Positions 34,601-45,804 of a stretch of DNA of 64,000 nucleotides are shown here, piece after piece. The position numbers were made by a program, and so were the translations under genes. Position 1 is the first letter of the stretch, and each line of letters opens with the position of its first letter. Origin of the DNA: Rehmannia glutinosa (Eukaryota > Streptophyta > Magnoliopsida > Lamiales > Orobanchaceae); the NCBI GenBank assembly GCA_016081115.2, contig JABTTQ020002534.1:62001-126000 (forward strand). Direction: 5' to 3'. The notes below the pieces were generated by a model. That model was given only the letters and a program-made list of their open reading frames with translations, was not told where the DNA came from and ran no database searches.

Positions 34601-36260
34601 CCTTCTTCTATTTGGGCTGGTATTAGGCCTCGTATTGAGGACAGTTTGGCGGAGTCACGATGGATCCCTGGGATTAATTCAGAGGTCTTATTTTGGATTG
34701 ATAACTGGCTGGGATACTCCATTGCCGATAGAATTGGAATTCCTCAGGAGTACAAATACCTCTTTGGGAAATGTATTTCTAACTACTTCTATGATGATTC
34801 CTGGCATTTCATATTTTCATTTGCTGAGGCTTACTTGGATCTTCTCCGGGATATTGTCTGCTTTCTTATAGCCCCATCTTCGCAGGATAAACGGGTTTGG
34901 ATTCACTTTGTTGATGGGGAGAATTCTTCGAAAGCTTCTTACTCTCATCTTCGCCCATTTTCTCCTATAGTCAATTGGGGTTTATGGATTTGGTCCACTT
35001 ACATTCCGGAAAGGCGTTTTGATTGTGATTTGGCGTGCTATTGACAATCGTCTGGTGTTCCTGGATTTGTTGTGAATTCGGGGTTTTATCAGCCCCTCTG
35101 TCTGTGGACTTTGTTGTGCTCATGTTGAATCCACTGGTTGTCTCTTGTATCTTTGCAGGGCTTTTGGCGTTGGATTTTTAGTACCTTTGATGTTCACTTT
35201 CTTCTTGCTTACAGTTTCAATGAATTCTTGGTGCACTTGATGTCTTCTCGATTCAATGAGCATGTCTCTTTTCTATGGCAAGCAGCAACATTATATTGCA
35301 TATGGTTTATCTGACATATCTGGAATGATTTGGCTTTCAATGATAAGACCTGGATGGTGGATGATGCTATTGTCCGGCTTTAGGTTCTCATTGTTGAATC
35401 TTTATCATTAGATCAGGACTGCATGGATAATGATCAACGGGATCTTCTCACTCTTCGGAGACTTCATGTTCCTGACCAGCCAAGGAAAGCTCTGAACATT
35501 GTGCACGTTGATTGCCAAAAACCCCTTCCCGGATGGATCAAAGTGAATACGGATGGCAACACTTCAGGAGCGTCGGGACGTCTTACGGAGTCTAGGGTCT
35601 TCCAAAACTGCAGAGGCTTCTTTCGGGGTTGCTTTATGGATCAATGTGGTGATGTTTATGCGTTTGAGGCGGCATTGATGGTGGCTACGTTGGCAATTCA
35701 CTATGCATTTGTTTAGGGCTAGACCCATCTTTGGCTTGAGTCAGATTCTGCTTATGTGGTGGATCTTCTTCATAAACGTTCTACGGTTGTCCCCTGGCGG
35801 CACTTGAGTAAATGGCGGTATACTCTTCACTTAATTTCTCAAATGGATTTGGTGGTTTCACATATTTATCACGAAGGCAATCGAGTGGCAGACTTTCTGA
35901 GTAAGAAATTGCAAACACAGACTTGGTGGGGCGCCCCCCAGAGGATATTATGTCCCTTCTCATAGAGGATTACATTGGCCAGTCGACTTACAGATTTGTT
36001 AGTTAATTCGTCCACGTGTTTCTTGTTTTATCTTTATGGACGTTTATTTCTATGAGGGGTACTCTTTTTCCTGCCAAAGGTTTTTCCCACAAGGACAAAT
36101 TTTACATTGGGAGGTTTTAACGAGACCCCAACTATTTAGCTACCTGGTGGGCTTATGATCAATACGCTTTTCTTTCTGGTATACTTTTTGACATTTTTTG
36201 ACTTTTAACCTTTCGCTACCTGACCGACTTGTGAATCAGGTCTACTTTTTTTTTTTAATA
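31690..36260 (+). pseudogene. LINE C: endonuclease-RT-RNase H, 5'-truncated
   Basis: A plant L1-type element read left to right in changing frames. The endonuclease begins near 31905 (YPGIGNIASRNVLKAL) and has GDFNAVLGNHKR at about 32283. RT follows from about 32930 (ARASWLKDGHRNTAFFHR), with LKIDIRKSFDTLSWGFL at about 33620 and the catalytic YADD at 33943-33954. The RT tail and zf-RVT region run 34100-35050 (SVYLGAPIIKGAP, WIDNW). RNase H runs from about 35535 (WIKVNTDGNTSGASG) to WGAPQ near 35940. About 300 bases of 3' UTR follow to a T-rich end near 36260. ORF1 is missing apart from a short tail. Multiple frameshifts and stops make it inactive. Confidence 0.9.
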
Positions 36261-36400
36261 TATATTCAATTTATTCAAAACAATAATTTATAATAAGTTT
36301 AAATTTATATTTAACTACATATAAAAATACACGTTTTATCAAACTAACACAAAACACAATATTTTTGTGAAGGCACATCAAGTGCACACTACAATAGTAG

Positions 36401-37060
36401 TAGGGGTAGCCAAATGGAACCAAACCGGGTTCTAACGAGAATCGGAATCGTGGTCAGTTCAGCCCAGAACCGTTGACCGATCAACGGCTCTAAAACTAGA
36501 ACCGAACGTGTAGGCGATTTCGGTTTCCGGCTTTTGGTCTAAAAAATCATGGAAGCGCGGTTTTTGACCGGCCGGTAAGAATCGTATGTGGAACCGTGGT
36601 GGAACATGCAATTAAAACCGTCAGTTTCAAGGTTAAAACCAACGATTTTTTTTTTGTTAAAATATGCTAGAGGAAATGTTAAATGTATGTTGTAATGTTT
36701 TATATTCGTAACAACATGAGACACGTTTTAAACCAAATATTGTAAGTGAACTGGACTTTGATTTCTCTATACTCTAATAGTATATATAGACAGTTTAATG
36801 TTATTATAATATTAAATACAAAACTTAATTGAATTATTAATTCCAAGTGTTTTGTTTTCATTTTCCTTTTCTTTTGTAACTCAAATTGATAAACCATTTT
36901 TAAAAAATAAAAAATTATCTAAAGATAAACAAACAGTTCTGGTTAAAACCGGAACCGAAACCGTGGAGGAACCGGGTTCCAAACCAAAACCAGAACCGTG
37001 ATACAATGGTTCTGATTTTAGTTCCTTCAAAATGAGGATTCGGAACCGTAGCCACCCCTA
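36401..37060. mobile_element. Complete hAT-type MITE
   Basis: 660 bp with inverted ends TAGGGGTAGCC and (from the right) TAGGGGTGGCTA. It is flanked by a perfect 8-bp duplication AATAGTAG (36393-36400 and 37061-37068). Both arms carry GGTTCC/GAACCG-rich subterminal sequence and the core is AT-rich. It is non-coding. Half of a related copy is at 27311-27605. Confidence 0.9.
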
Positions 37061-37177
37061 AATAGTAGTAGTTTTAGTGCTTTTACTAAAGTTTCTCTAA
37101 AAATATAAGATGGATGAGCGACTCTCCGTTAAAAATAAATGTTCAAGGGTCTTCATCAAATATTTTTGAACATCAGA

Positions 37178-37211
<34 letters not shown>
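37178..37211. repeat. Compound TA/CA microsatellite
   Basis: A (TA)n run passes directly into a (CA)n run at about 37178-37211, immediately beside the Helitron end. Confidence 0.9.
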
Positions 37212-37522
37212 TAGAATTATACCCGTGTGTTATACGGGGTTTATCCAAAGATAAAATTTTAGTATCACTAATTTAAAAAGAATTGCTCAACATTGATTTT
37301 TTCAAACTAATTGTGAGCAAATCCTTTATTTTTGGATTATAATTTATCTTTTATAATCTTAATTAAATTTGTTATCTTTTAATTATGTACATATGATTGC
37401 CACATAGATAAATGTGAAGACGCCGTGTGGAATTGAGAGAATGAGAAGTTAGAAAATATCCAAAATTAATGAGGTGATGACACGTGTCAACTTTAATTTT
37501 TTTCTTTTAGTATATAGGGTAG
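37211..37522 (-). mobile_element. Short non-autonomous Helitron
   Basis: On the minus strand it ends with a hairpin (CCCGT/ACGGG stem, 37222-37238), seven bases, then CTAG at 37214-37211, the Helitron 3' signature. The 5' end lies near a CCCTATATACTAAAAG segment at about 37506-37522. A second copy in the same orientation is at 44270-44520. No coding sequence. Confidence 0.65.
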
Positions 37523-37629
37523 GTGAGCTTATTTAATTTGATTCTAATTTGTTTGAATTATTTATTTAATTGGCAATATAATTGGTTTGTGGGGCAAATT
37601 TGGATTTAATAAGAGTATTTTGAAATATA

Positions 37630-40273
37630 TGTTTTGCAAGTTTTTGTGTGTGTTTTGTGTTATGATCTATACATATTTTTGGCGTGTTTTATTTTTATTT
37701 GCATGTTTTAGTGTTATGTTCTGTTATTTTATGGATTCTTTAGATTTTGGTGGAAAAAACAAGTTTTGGAGCAAAAAACGTTAAAAAGTCATTTCGCGCA
37801 AGTGTGGCAGTCATCGTATTTTGGACGTAACGTTTGCAACCAAAGCCCAATTGACATGATTCATACACCATTGTAAATCTAATAAAACGTTCTACAATGT
37901 TTCTTTTCTACTAAATGCAAATGAAGATGTTTAGATGGGTTAAAATGATGTACAAGTCAAAATAATATGTTGAAATCTCAAAAATGACATGTCTTAGTAT
38001 TTTGGCCATAACGCTCTCTAGAAATTTGATATTGAGGTGATTCAAGTGGCTATGGAAAGCTAAGAGATAGCGCTACAATTCCTAAGAAGATACCGAGAGC
38101 TAATTCCAATGTTTCGAGGGTGCGCCGACGTGCATGGCTGGCAGCAGCAGTGTTGCTGGGGAGCAACAGTGCGCGCGCACGAACGACGACTCGCTGAACA
38201 CGAAATTTGTGATTTTAATTCGTTTTTTGGCTCTTACACCTTGTATAGGACTCTAGGCTTATAAAAGACTTGGGGAGCCCATATTTTCGAACACTCTCAT
38301 TCATATCACTTCTAAACTTTAGTTTTTGGTATTCTTCTCTTGTTTTTCATCATAGGGATTGCTTGGGTTCTTCCCCTTGAGGTTATTTTGCTTCTTAATC
38401 AAAGAGTAAGATTTCTTCATCTCTTTTTGTAACGACCCAATTTTCAAAAATACAAGTAATTAAATAAAAAACTATAAAAGACATATTTTTATAAAACAAA
38501 GCCTATAGTTAACATTTTCACCAAAATAAATTGAAGCACTTTTACCCATATAATATATTTATCCTTCCAAAAATAAAACACTAATTATCAACAATATTTC
38601 AATACCATTGACAATAATAATTGTTTTCATAAAAATCAAAATAAACTAAAATCTATTGTTTTCGCATCCACCGCCTCCAATCCTTGCTCGGGCACCTCAA
38701 TTTGAAAATATGTTAATAATATGGGGTGAGATTTTCAACTCGCTCAGTTGGAACATGTTTGTCAAAATTAAATACAACACATAAGCATAATCGTAAATAT
38801 TCAACATGTAAATTTTCCTCTATAATATTTCCTCTGATTGGCTAGTTACTCTATAGCACTGTTAGTACACCCCAAGGATACTTCTAATCCCGGACCTTCT
38901 TACAGTTCCTGGCTAACATAATGTTCATGATTATAGCACTGCGGGCTACCCCGAGGATACTTTTGATCCCGGACCTATTTACGACCCCTAACAAACATGA
39001 TTTCCTTTGTCACATTGCTCATAAACAAAAATACATATATGAAGCATTTAATAATGACAAACAATACTTGAATAGAAATATCCCCACCTTAAAATAATTG
39101 CAGATATCTTGTGCTGAGAATGTAAAAAGATACATTAAATCATGTTCTGATGTTCCTCTTTTCCGGGTTTGGCTAAGTGGCTATGTTGGTGCAATATCAA
39201 ACAGTATATGGTTGTTGTAGAAAGAAAGAACAAAAAGCTAGTTCTAGAGATATACATGATTCTAGCATAAAGTATTTGTAAAAAGTGTAAGGGAAAAAGT
39301 AGTATTTATAATGATCTTTCTTTGATGAAAATTTAATAAGAATTATATTTTTTTTAACGTTACAAAATCATAAATTGATTCCTTTCATCTACCATCATTA
39401 AGTTAGGAACTCTTCAAATTCATAATCGAAATTTCATTAAAATGACTAATTAAAATTAACTTTTTTATTAATAAAGTTATAATTCAAATAATATAATTGA
39501 AAATACGAGATATTACACTTTTGTCTAATTTTAATTATTGGGTGATTATTATTATTGCATGATTATGTTTATGATTGTTTTCTTTCCTTTAATTGAGATT
39601 ATGATTCCATCCCCAAGCATGAACTAATTTCATTGTTCTAGGATTAGGATGATTTGATTCAAACAAACAAGCATGAGTATTAATTAATTGATTTGCTTTC
39701 ATGAATGAATTGTTTTATTTGATAATTGATTGTCTTGTCAACTTTTGATTGTTTTGGGGGAATAATTGAGATCGATCGAAGATATTATTCTGGACTAAAT
39801 TTATTCGGGGGTTAGATATGAATCGAGATGTGTATTATCTAATCCTGGGCTTAATGAAAATAGCAAATTATGTTGGGATAGCCCTAATCTGTGAATACAT
39901 GAGTTATCAGATCTAGGCCTTATTTTTATATGTTTGTTATATTTGTTACCGGCATGATCAATTAATTGATATTTTGCTTGCAAGTTTGATGAGATGATTC
40001 CAAAATCCTAGACTTTTATCCATATATTTTTCTCAAAGTTTATCCGCGTTTAGTTTGATTATTGTCTTTTTACTTGTTTTTCTTTATTTAATTAAAAATC
40101 ACAAATCTTATTAGAGTGTTTAGGATTTAATTTCTGTTATTTGTGAAACATAATAATTATTTGTCGGCTAAGTCTTCCTTGCGAAACGACTTGTGGTCAA
40201 CTTGCTACCCTATTATTGATCTCATTCTCTTGCGAGGATTGCTAGATTTATTTTAGGTGTTTAGCGGTGTACA
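37630..40273 (+). repeat. Left LTR, plus orientation, interrupted by a solo LTR
   Basis: Without the 1.1-kb insert this is a full-length LTR of about 1.55 kb that starts TGTTTTGC and ends GTACA. It has a TATA-like TTATAAAAG at 38259-38267 and a GC-rich variable patch at 38115-38205. It matches LTR 2-4 of the left array in reverse complement. Confidence 0.85.
38428..39517 (+). repeat. Solo LTR of an unrelated retrotransposon
   Basis: 1090 bp beginning TGTAACGACCC and ending GAGATATTACA, with short inverted termini (TGTAA/TTACA). It is flanked by a perfect 5-bp duplication CTTTT (38423-38427 and 39518-39522). Removing it and one CTTTT restores the host LTR. Non-coding. A solo LTR is left by recombination between the two LTRs of a full element. 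Confidence 0.92.
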
Positions 40274-40831
40274 CAAAAAAAAATTCGCAAGGCTAGCAAT
40301 TTTGTGTACACACAAATCAAAATAGGGTTTTAACTTAATTCACATCATTGAAATCTTGTAATTCAAGCCCCACAATTGGACTATTATTTAATCATTTACC
40401 TAATTCGTTTTTACCACAAAGGCTAATTCACGACTTAGTCAAAGCCTACGTATCAAGTTCACAAAGTCATTTCATATTTGAAACTCAAATTAAGACATCT
40501 ATTTCAAGTTAACTAAACAACACTATTATTAAACTTGGGATAATCACTAGGCAAAGTAAAAGCATAGCCACATGCAATCATCATATCTTATCAATAACTA
40601 ATCGTCCCCACACACTTAAATCATGCAATGACCTCACTGCGTAAAAAGGGAAGGATAAATATGTCCCTGAAAAATGCGAAGATCGATAAATAGCACCATA
40701 GTCATATCTGCCTACAAATTTGCAAAAGCCATGTGAAGGGAACAAACAACACATGCAAACTCACACGAAAGGACAAAATGCTTGGGTTTTCTCCCAAGAA
40801 GCGCTCTTTTAACGTCATTAGCTTGACGATA

Positions 40832-41839
40832 TTAACTAAGAAAATCATGGTGGGTCATCGAGCAAGACCTTTTTGACGACCTTGGAATTTTTATCGGTTG
40901 AATTTTATTATGTTCTGCCATAAGATATCTTTCATGTTGAGAATCGGCCAGGTCAACAATAAAATCATCATGTAAGACACAAGCAAGACTACGAGCTATA
41001 TAAAAAATTGAAAACATTACAGTTTTTCCCAAGACATTCATACTCAGTTTTCTATTTTCGGCATCTATCATAGTATTAATGGTGGCCATGAACGGTCTAC
41101 CGAACAGTATAGTGTGATCTTTAATATTACCTTTATCCTTCCCCATATCCAAGACAATAAAATTCATGAAAATTTTAAAACCATCTACTTGGACAAAATA
41201 TTTTCAACAATGCCTTTAGGATACCTAAGAGACCTATCAGCAAGTTGCAAACATAAGCTGGTGGACTTCAATTTTCCTAAAATTTAATTGTTTAAATATA
41301 GAGTAAGGCATAAGGTTAACTCGACCGAGATCAAGCATACCTTCGACTTTCTTACCATTTTCAAAAGCAATATTAATGATGAAACTACCTAGATCTTGTT
41401 GCTTTGGAAGTGGACTTGGGGATGGAGTAGAAGGTTTGTAGGGATTATCAATTTTATGTAAGGACGATCCCTTACTTACCTCTTTATCCGTTATTGCTTT
41501 GCTTGCATCTTCCTTTTTTGCTTTACCAGTGGGGTTAGACGAGACAGTAGAATATTAAAACTCAATTTTATTATCATAATTCTCATCAATTTCAAGATTA
41601 GTGATGTTTTGAGCTTGCGTTGGTTGATTAGGTAATGTGTCTTTTTTGACGAGATGTTGAGCTATCTCACCAACTTGCATAGCCAATTGGCCGACTTGAG
41701 TCTCAATTCTCTTAAATGAGGCTTCCAAGGATTCAAACCATCTGTTATTCCACTCTTGTGTTTGCTGGCTAACTTGAATAAAAGAAATCAAGCTCTCTTC
41801 TAATGTGGGTCGTGGTGGTTGCTCCTTATTAGTTGCCAT
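40832..41839 (-). pseudogene. Gag C-terminal fragment + protease remnant, copy 4
   Basis: ATG at 41839 opens MATNKEQPPRPTLEESLISF and a coiled, Gln-rich Gag-tail peptide (RIETQVGQLAMQVGEIAQHL), open to a stop near 41555. The protease part is split by frameshifts. The active-site region near 41320 is damaged, and the open C-terminal part runs 40832-41167. This copy shows best that the element's frame begins about 130 bases after the primer-binding site and is short by design. Confidence 0.8.
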
Positions 41840-41979
41840 TCCTGGTGCTTGTATAAACAACACTAGAAAAATAGATCAAACGCAACTGACGAACAAACCT
41901 AAACTATAAAAAAACAAAAAGAATCCTAATCTAGAAAAATACGAAAAAATAAACACAATAATTATTAAGCCTAAAGCCT

Positions 41980-41997
41980 TCCTCGGCAACGACGCCA
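41980..41997 (-). other. Primer-binding site, tRNA-Asp type (copy 4)
   Basis: On the minus strand TGGCGTCGTTGCCGAGGA, closer to the tRNA-Asp complement (two differences) than in the left array, but at different positions. It lies six bases from the right LTR. Confidence 0.85.
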
Positions 41998-42003
41998 AAA
42001 TTT

Positions 42004-44211
42004 TGTTCGACCGCTAAACACCTGAAATAAATCTAGCAATCCTCACAAGAGAACGAGATCAATTTTCGAGTGAGGGTCTTTCACCTGAAAGAAAGTTTTT
42101 GCTCAGGTAGCGCCATAGACCGTCTCTTTGGCTTAGAGTCGCTTCAAGCCGATCTAGGACGTCCGTGGGTTCATTTAAGTTTACTACTATGTTTTCTTTA
42201 TTTAGTCTTTCCTATTGTTTCGTGATCCTCCCCGAGCATCACTTCACTACTCTTGTTTCGTCCCAGTAGGGGTAGGGGAGAGAATCGTTGCTTCTTCTTT
42301 CTTCCATCTGTACCTGACAAGCTAGTTTCAGTTGTTGGTCTCTCGAGCCTTCTCCTCGGCAAGTAAAGAGCTAGAGGATTAGGTCAGGCTGGTATGGCAG
42401 GAATGCCACTTTTTAGTTCGACCAAGGCGATGACTAGTAGATTAAGGGGTACTTAGAAAGCGAACAAATGTTCCCATGGTCATGATTGTTGGCCCTAGGA
42501 GGTAGTTTTCCATTGTTATTGAGTCACTGAGAAAATGCTCAATGAGCAAAACTTGTTTGTGCCAACCTCAACGAAGGAAAAACTCGGGAAGGAATCACTT
42601 CTATCTTCCCTAGTAGCCTCTTCGATCTCATTCATACCCAAGCTCGACTACGAATGAAAAATTCTTCCCGATCCGGTGGTATTGATCGATCTTTGTCTCG
42701 TAGCTTCGAGTGAGTGGTGGAACCTCCGGGTGAATAGTCTCTGCGACCCGGGGTAGCAAGTTGACCACAAGTCGTGTCTCAAGGAAGACTTAGCCAAGCA
42801 AATAATTATTATGTTTCACAAATAATGAGAAATTTGTGATTTTTAATTAAATAAAGAAAAACAAGTAAAAAGACAATAATCAAACTAAACACGGATAAAC
42901 TTTAAGAAAAATTTATGGATAAAAGTCTAGGATTTCTTAATCATTTCATCAAACTTCAAAGGTAGAATATCAATTAATTGATCACACGGGTAACAAATAT
43001 AACAAACATGTAAAAATAAGGCATAGATCTGATAACTCACGTACTCACAGATTAGGGCTATCCAAACATAATTTGCTATTTTCATTAAGCCAGGATTAGA
43101 TAATACATATATGATTCATATTTAACCCCCTGAATAAATTTAGTCCAGGAATAATATCTTTGATCGATCGAACTATTCCCCAAAACAATCAAAAGTTGAC
43201 TGGACAATCAATTATCAAATAAAGCAATTCATTCAGGAAAGCAAATCAATTAATCAATACTCATGCTTGTTTGTTTGAATCAAATCATCTTAATCCTAGA
43301 ACAAAGAAATTAGTTCATGCTTGGGGATGGAATCATAATCTCAATTGAAGGAAAGAAAACAATAATAAATATAATCATGCAACAATAATAATCACCCAAC
43401 AATTGAAATCAGACAAAAGAGATGAAGAAATCTTACTCTTTGATTAAGAAGCAAAATAACCTCAAGGGGAAGAACCTAAACAATCCCAATGATAAAAAGC
43501 AAGAGAAAAATACCAAAACTAAAGTCTAGAAGTGCTATGAATGAGAGTGTTCGAAAATATGGGCTCCTCAAGTCTTATTAATAAGCCTAGAGTCCTGTAC
43601 AAGGTGGAAGAGCGTAAAACGAATAAAAATTGCGAATTTCGTGTTCAAGTCAAGTCGCGTGCTTTCGCCGCAAGACTTTTTGCGCCTATTAATAGCTGCC
43701 GCCACCGTGTGCACGTCCGCGCACCCTTGAAACGTTAGAATTTGCTCTCAGTATCTTTTTATGAATTGTAGATCTATCTCTTAAATTTCCATATCCACTT
43801 GAATCAACTCAATATCAATTTTAGAGAGAGTTATGGCCAAAATACCAAGACGTGTCATTTTCAAGATTTTGACATATTATTTTGACTTGTACATAATTTT
43901 AACCCATCTAAACTTCTTCATTAGCATTTAGTAGAAACTAAACATTGTAGAACTTTGTCTTAGCTTTCTAATGGTGTATGAATCATTTGAATTGGGCTTT
44001 GTATGCAAATGTTACATCCAAAATGCGATGATCGCTTAGATTCTTGCGAAATGACTTTTTAACGTTTTTTGCTCCAAAACTTGTTTTTTCCACGAAAACC
44101 TAAAACAATCACTAAAATAACACAACATAACACTAAAACATGCAAATACAAATAAAACACGCCGAAATATGTATAAATCATCACAAAACATACACAAAAA
44201 CATGCAAAATA
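42004..44211 (-). repeat. Right LTR, minus orientation, interrupted
   Basis: An LTR of the same family, about 1.52 kb after removal of the GC-rich insert at 42062-42748. The variable GC-rich patch is at 43645-43735. The terminal base pair is mutated (TA instead of CA on the plus strand). Confidence 0.8.
42062..42748. other. Foreign GC-rich insert, candidate mitochondrial DNA (NUMT)
   Basis: About 690 bases lie between LTR segments that are contiguous in the other copies (GAGATCAATT and TAGCAAGTTGACC). Base composition is close to 50 percent GC against about a third around it, CG dinucleotides are common, and no target duplication is seen. The texture resembles plant mitochondrial intergenic DNA, but I recognise no mitochondrial gene in it. 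A chloroplast or other nuclear source is possible. Confidence 0.45.
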
Positions 44212-44269
44212 ATATACGTTGGAGTTAGCATAAATCGGAAATTAAAAGGTGCATTTAAACCAAATATAT

Positions 44270-44520
44270 TTTGAAAAATAATATTTTTAAATAATAGTGT
44301 AGATAAATCCTTGATATTTAGATTACTTATTATCTCCTAAATTAGTTATTATCATTTAAATTTATAATCTTTTAAAAAACCTTTAATTTGTAGATAAGAC
44401 TTCCATATGGATAATTATAAAGTAAACATGTGGATTAGAGAGAATGAGGAGTTGACACATGTCAAAATTAATAAGGTGATGACATGTGTCAACTTTGTTT
44501 TCTCTTAATATATAGGGTTG
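44270..44520 (-). repeat. Second Helitron-family copy, 3' end not seen
   Basis: This aligns with 37330-37522: the same GTGGA(A)TT(G)AGAGAGAATGAG block, GGTGATGACA(C/T)GTGTCAAC and the CCCTATATA terminus on the minus strand. The hairpin and CTAG end are not recognisable before 44216. Confidence 0.6.
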
Positions 44521-44522
44521 AG

Positions 44523-44547
<25 letters not shown>
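44523..44547. repeat. (TA)n tract 1
   Basis: A pure TA microsatellite that bounds the left side of element (a). Confidence 0.95.
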
Positions 44548-44553
<6 letters not shown>

Positions 44554-45779
44554 GGACTGTAAAAAGCGGAGTCTCTTACCGGAGAGTTGTGGATTGATCC
44601 TATACATCCACTCCCTTTAATCAATGGTCCAGATGTCTATTAAAATTACATCATTTATCAATTAATTAAAAAGACAAAAAGGGCAAAATAGTAACTAACA
44701 AAATCATGTAACCACCTTCCCATTAATAACACCCTACAATCATGGATGTGATAAAGATCACATTTCCATAAATGAAAACACAATCACACCAAAATTTGAC
44801 TTCCCTCTCTCCTAGAGCAAAAACAAAACTCAAAACCAGACGAGCAAAAATTACGAGATACACCTTGTAATATCAATAACTCATCAACATCAAGGTGACA
44901 TATCAATGAACACCACGAAGGAACAAAATGCACACCAAAGAATCGGAGCACACATCGATGGAAACAACAGAAGAAACCTATGGATATGGAGGAGAGAGAA
45001 CTGGTTCATGTATTTAATTTCAAAAAGATGATGCAAAAATAGTGTATATTTGATGTATAACTAGACGAAAATGATGCATAAATAGATTACATTGAACATT
45101 GAGTCAATTCAAAAGTGACTGTCAAAGTTTGTTGTTTTAAAATAGTGCAAAATTATTGTGTATGTGATACATAATTAGACGAAAACGACGCATAAATAGT
45201 TTAGATTGAACCTTGAGTCATTGCAAAAGTGACAGTCAAAGATTGTGGTTTAAAATAGTGCATAATTATTGTGTATGTGATGTATAATTAGACGAAAATG
45301 ATGCATAAATGGTTTACATTGAACATTGAGTCATCTCAAAAAGTTACAGTCAAAAGTTCGTAGTTTTAAAAATGGTGAATAATTATTGTGTATGTGATGT
45401 ATAATTAGACGAAAATGATGCATAAATAGTTTACATTGAAGCCATATCACGATTTTGCGAAAACAAAGAGAGGAAAATTGAAAGATGAAAACTTTTTCCA
45501 CATAAGAACAATGGGGGTGAAAGAAGTGAAATGTTTCAAAATGGAGGAGAGAATTGAAAGCGGGAAACAAATCAGTAATCATATCCCTTGAAAATCGATA
45601 GACACAATCAGTTACCAAAAAAATGAAAAATTGTTTCATCTAAAAGACTAATTTGCCCTTTTATAAAAAAAAAAAAAGGCAAAAGATCGGAAAAAAAACT
45701 CGATCTATCGATTTGATAAATTAACGTATAGGATTAATCCACATTGTATTACAAGATAAGTCCCCTACCACATTTGATC
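44548..45779. mobile_element. TA-bounded element (a) with internal tandem repeats
   Basis: 1232 bp between two TA tracts. The left end (AGGACTGTAAAAAGCGGAGT and on to GTGGATTGATCCTATACATC) and the complement of the right end (AGGATCAAATGTGGTAGGGG and on to GTGGATTAATCCTATACGTT) form an imperfect inverted repeat of about 60 bases. It is non-coding, with a tandem array at 45042-45440. The termini resemble those of elements (b)-(d). Confidence 0.65.
45042..45440. repeat. Tandem repeat, about 115-bp unit, 3.4 copies
   Basis: Units start near 45042, 45158, 45271 and 45388, each with GTGTAT(G/A)T at the start and a GACGAAAA(T/C)GA(T/C)GCATAAAT block. Units differ by a few substitutions. Confidence 0.9.
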
Positions 45780-45804
45780 CTATATATACATATATTTATA
45801 TATT
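45780..45804. repeat. (TA)n tract 2 (imperfect)
   Basis: A TA/TATT microsatellite between elements (a) and (b). Confidence 0.85.

Larger units (their letters stand above)
40274..42003 (-). mobile_element. Truncated gypsy internal region, copy 4
   Basis: This is homologous to copy 1 positions 690-2397. The 530 bases nearest the 3' LTR, including the polypurine tract, are missing. The junction with the inverted LTR contains GTGTACACAAAA at 40267-40278 and its exact inverse TTTTGTGTACAC at 40300-40311. It also has a short insertion (about 22 bases) absent from other copies. Confidence 0.8.
37630..44211. mobile_element. Gypsy element with inverted LTRs (same family as 1-11253)
   Basis: Both outer ends are the U3 start of the same LTR. 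The left end reads TGTTTTGCA on the plus strand at 37630. The right end is its mirror, ...TGCAAAATA, at 44211. The left LTR (37630-40273) lies in plus orientation, while the internal region and the right LTR (42004-44211) lie in minus orientation. ATATA flanks both ends (37625-37629 and 44212-44216), as for a 5-bp target duplication, although the site is AT-rich. A solo LTR and a foreign GC-rich insert are nested within. Confidence 0.75.

Noticed and set aside
38428..39517. Helitron or gene fragment inside the left LTR
   Set aside because: TG...CA ends and the perfect CTTTT duplication show a solo LTR.
42062..42748. Chloroplast origin of the GC-rich insert
   Set aside because: I recognise no plastid gene or familiar plastid spacer; the mitochondrial reading is only a somewhat better guess.
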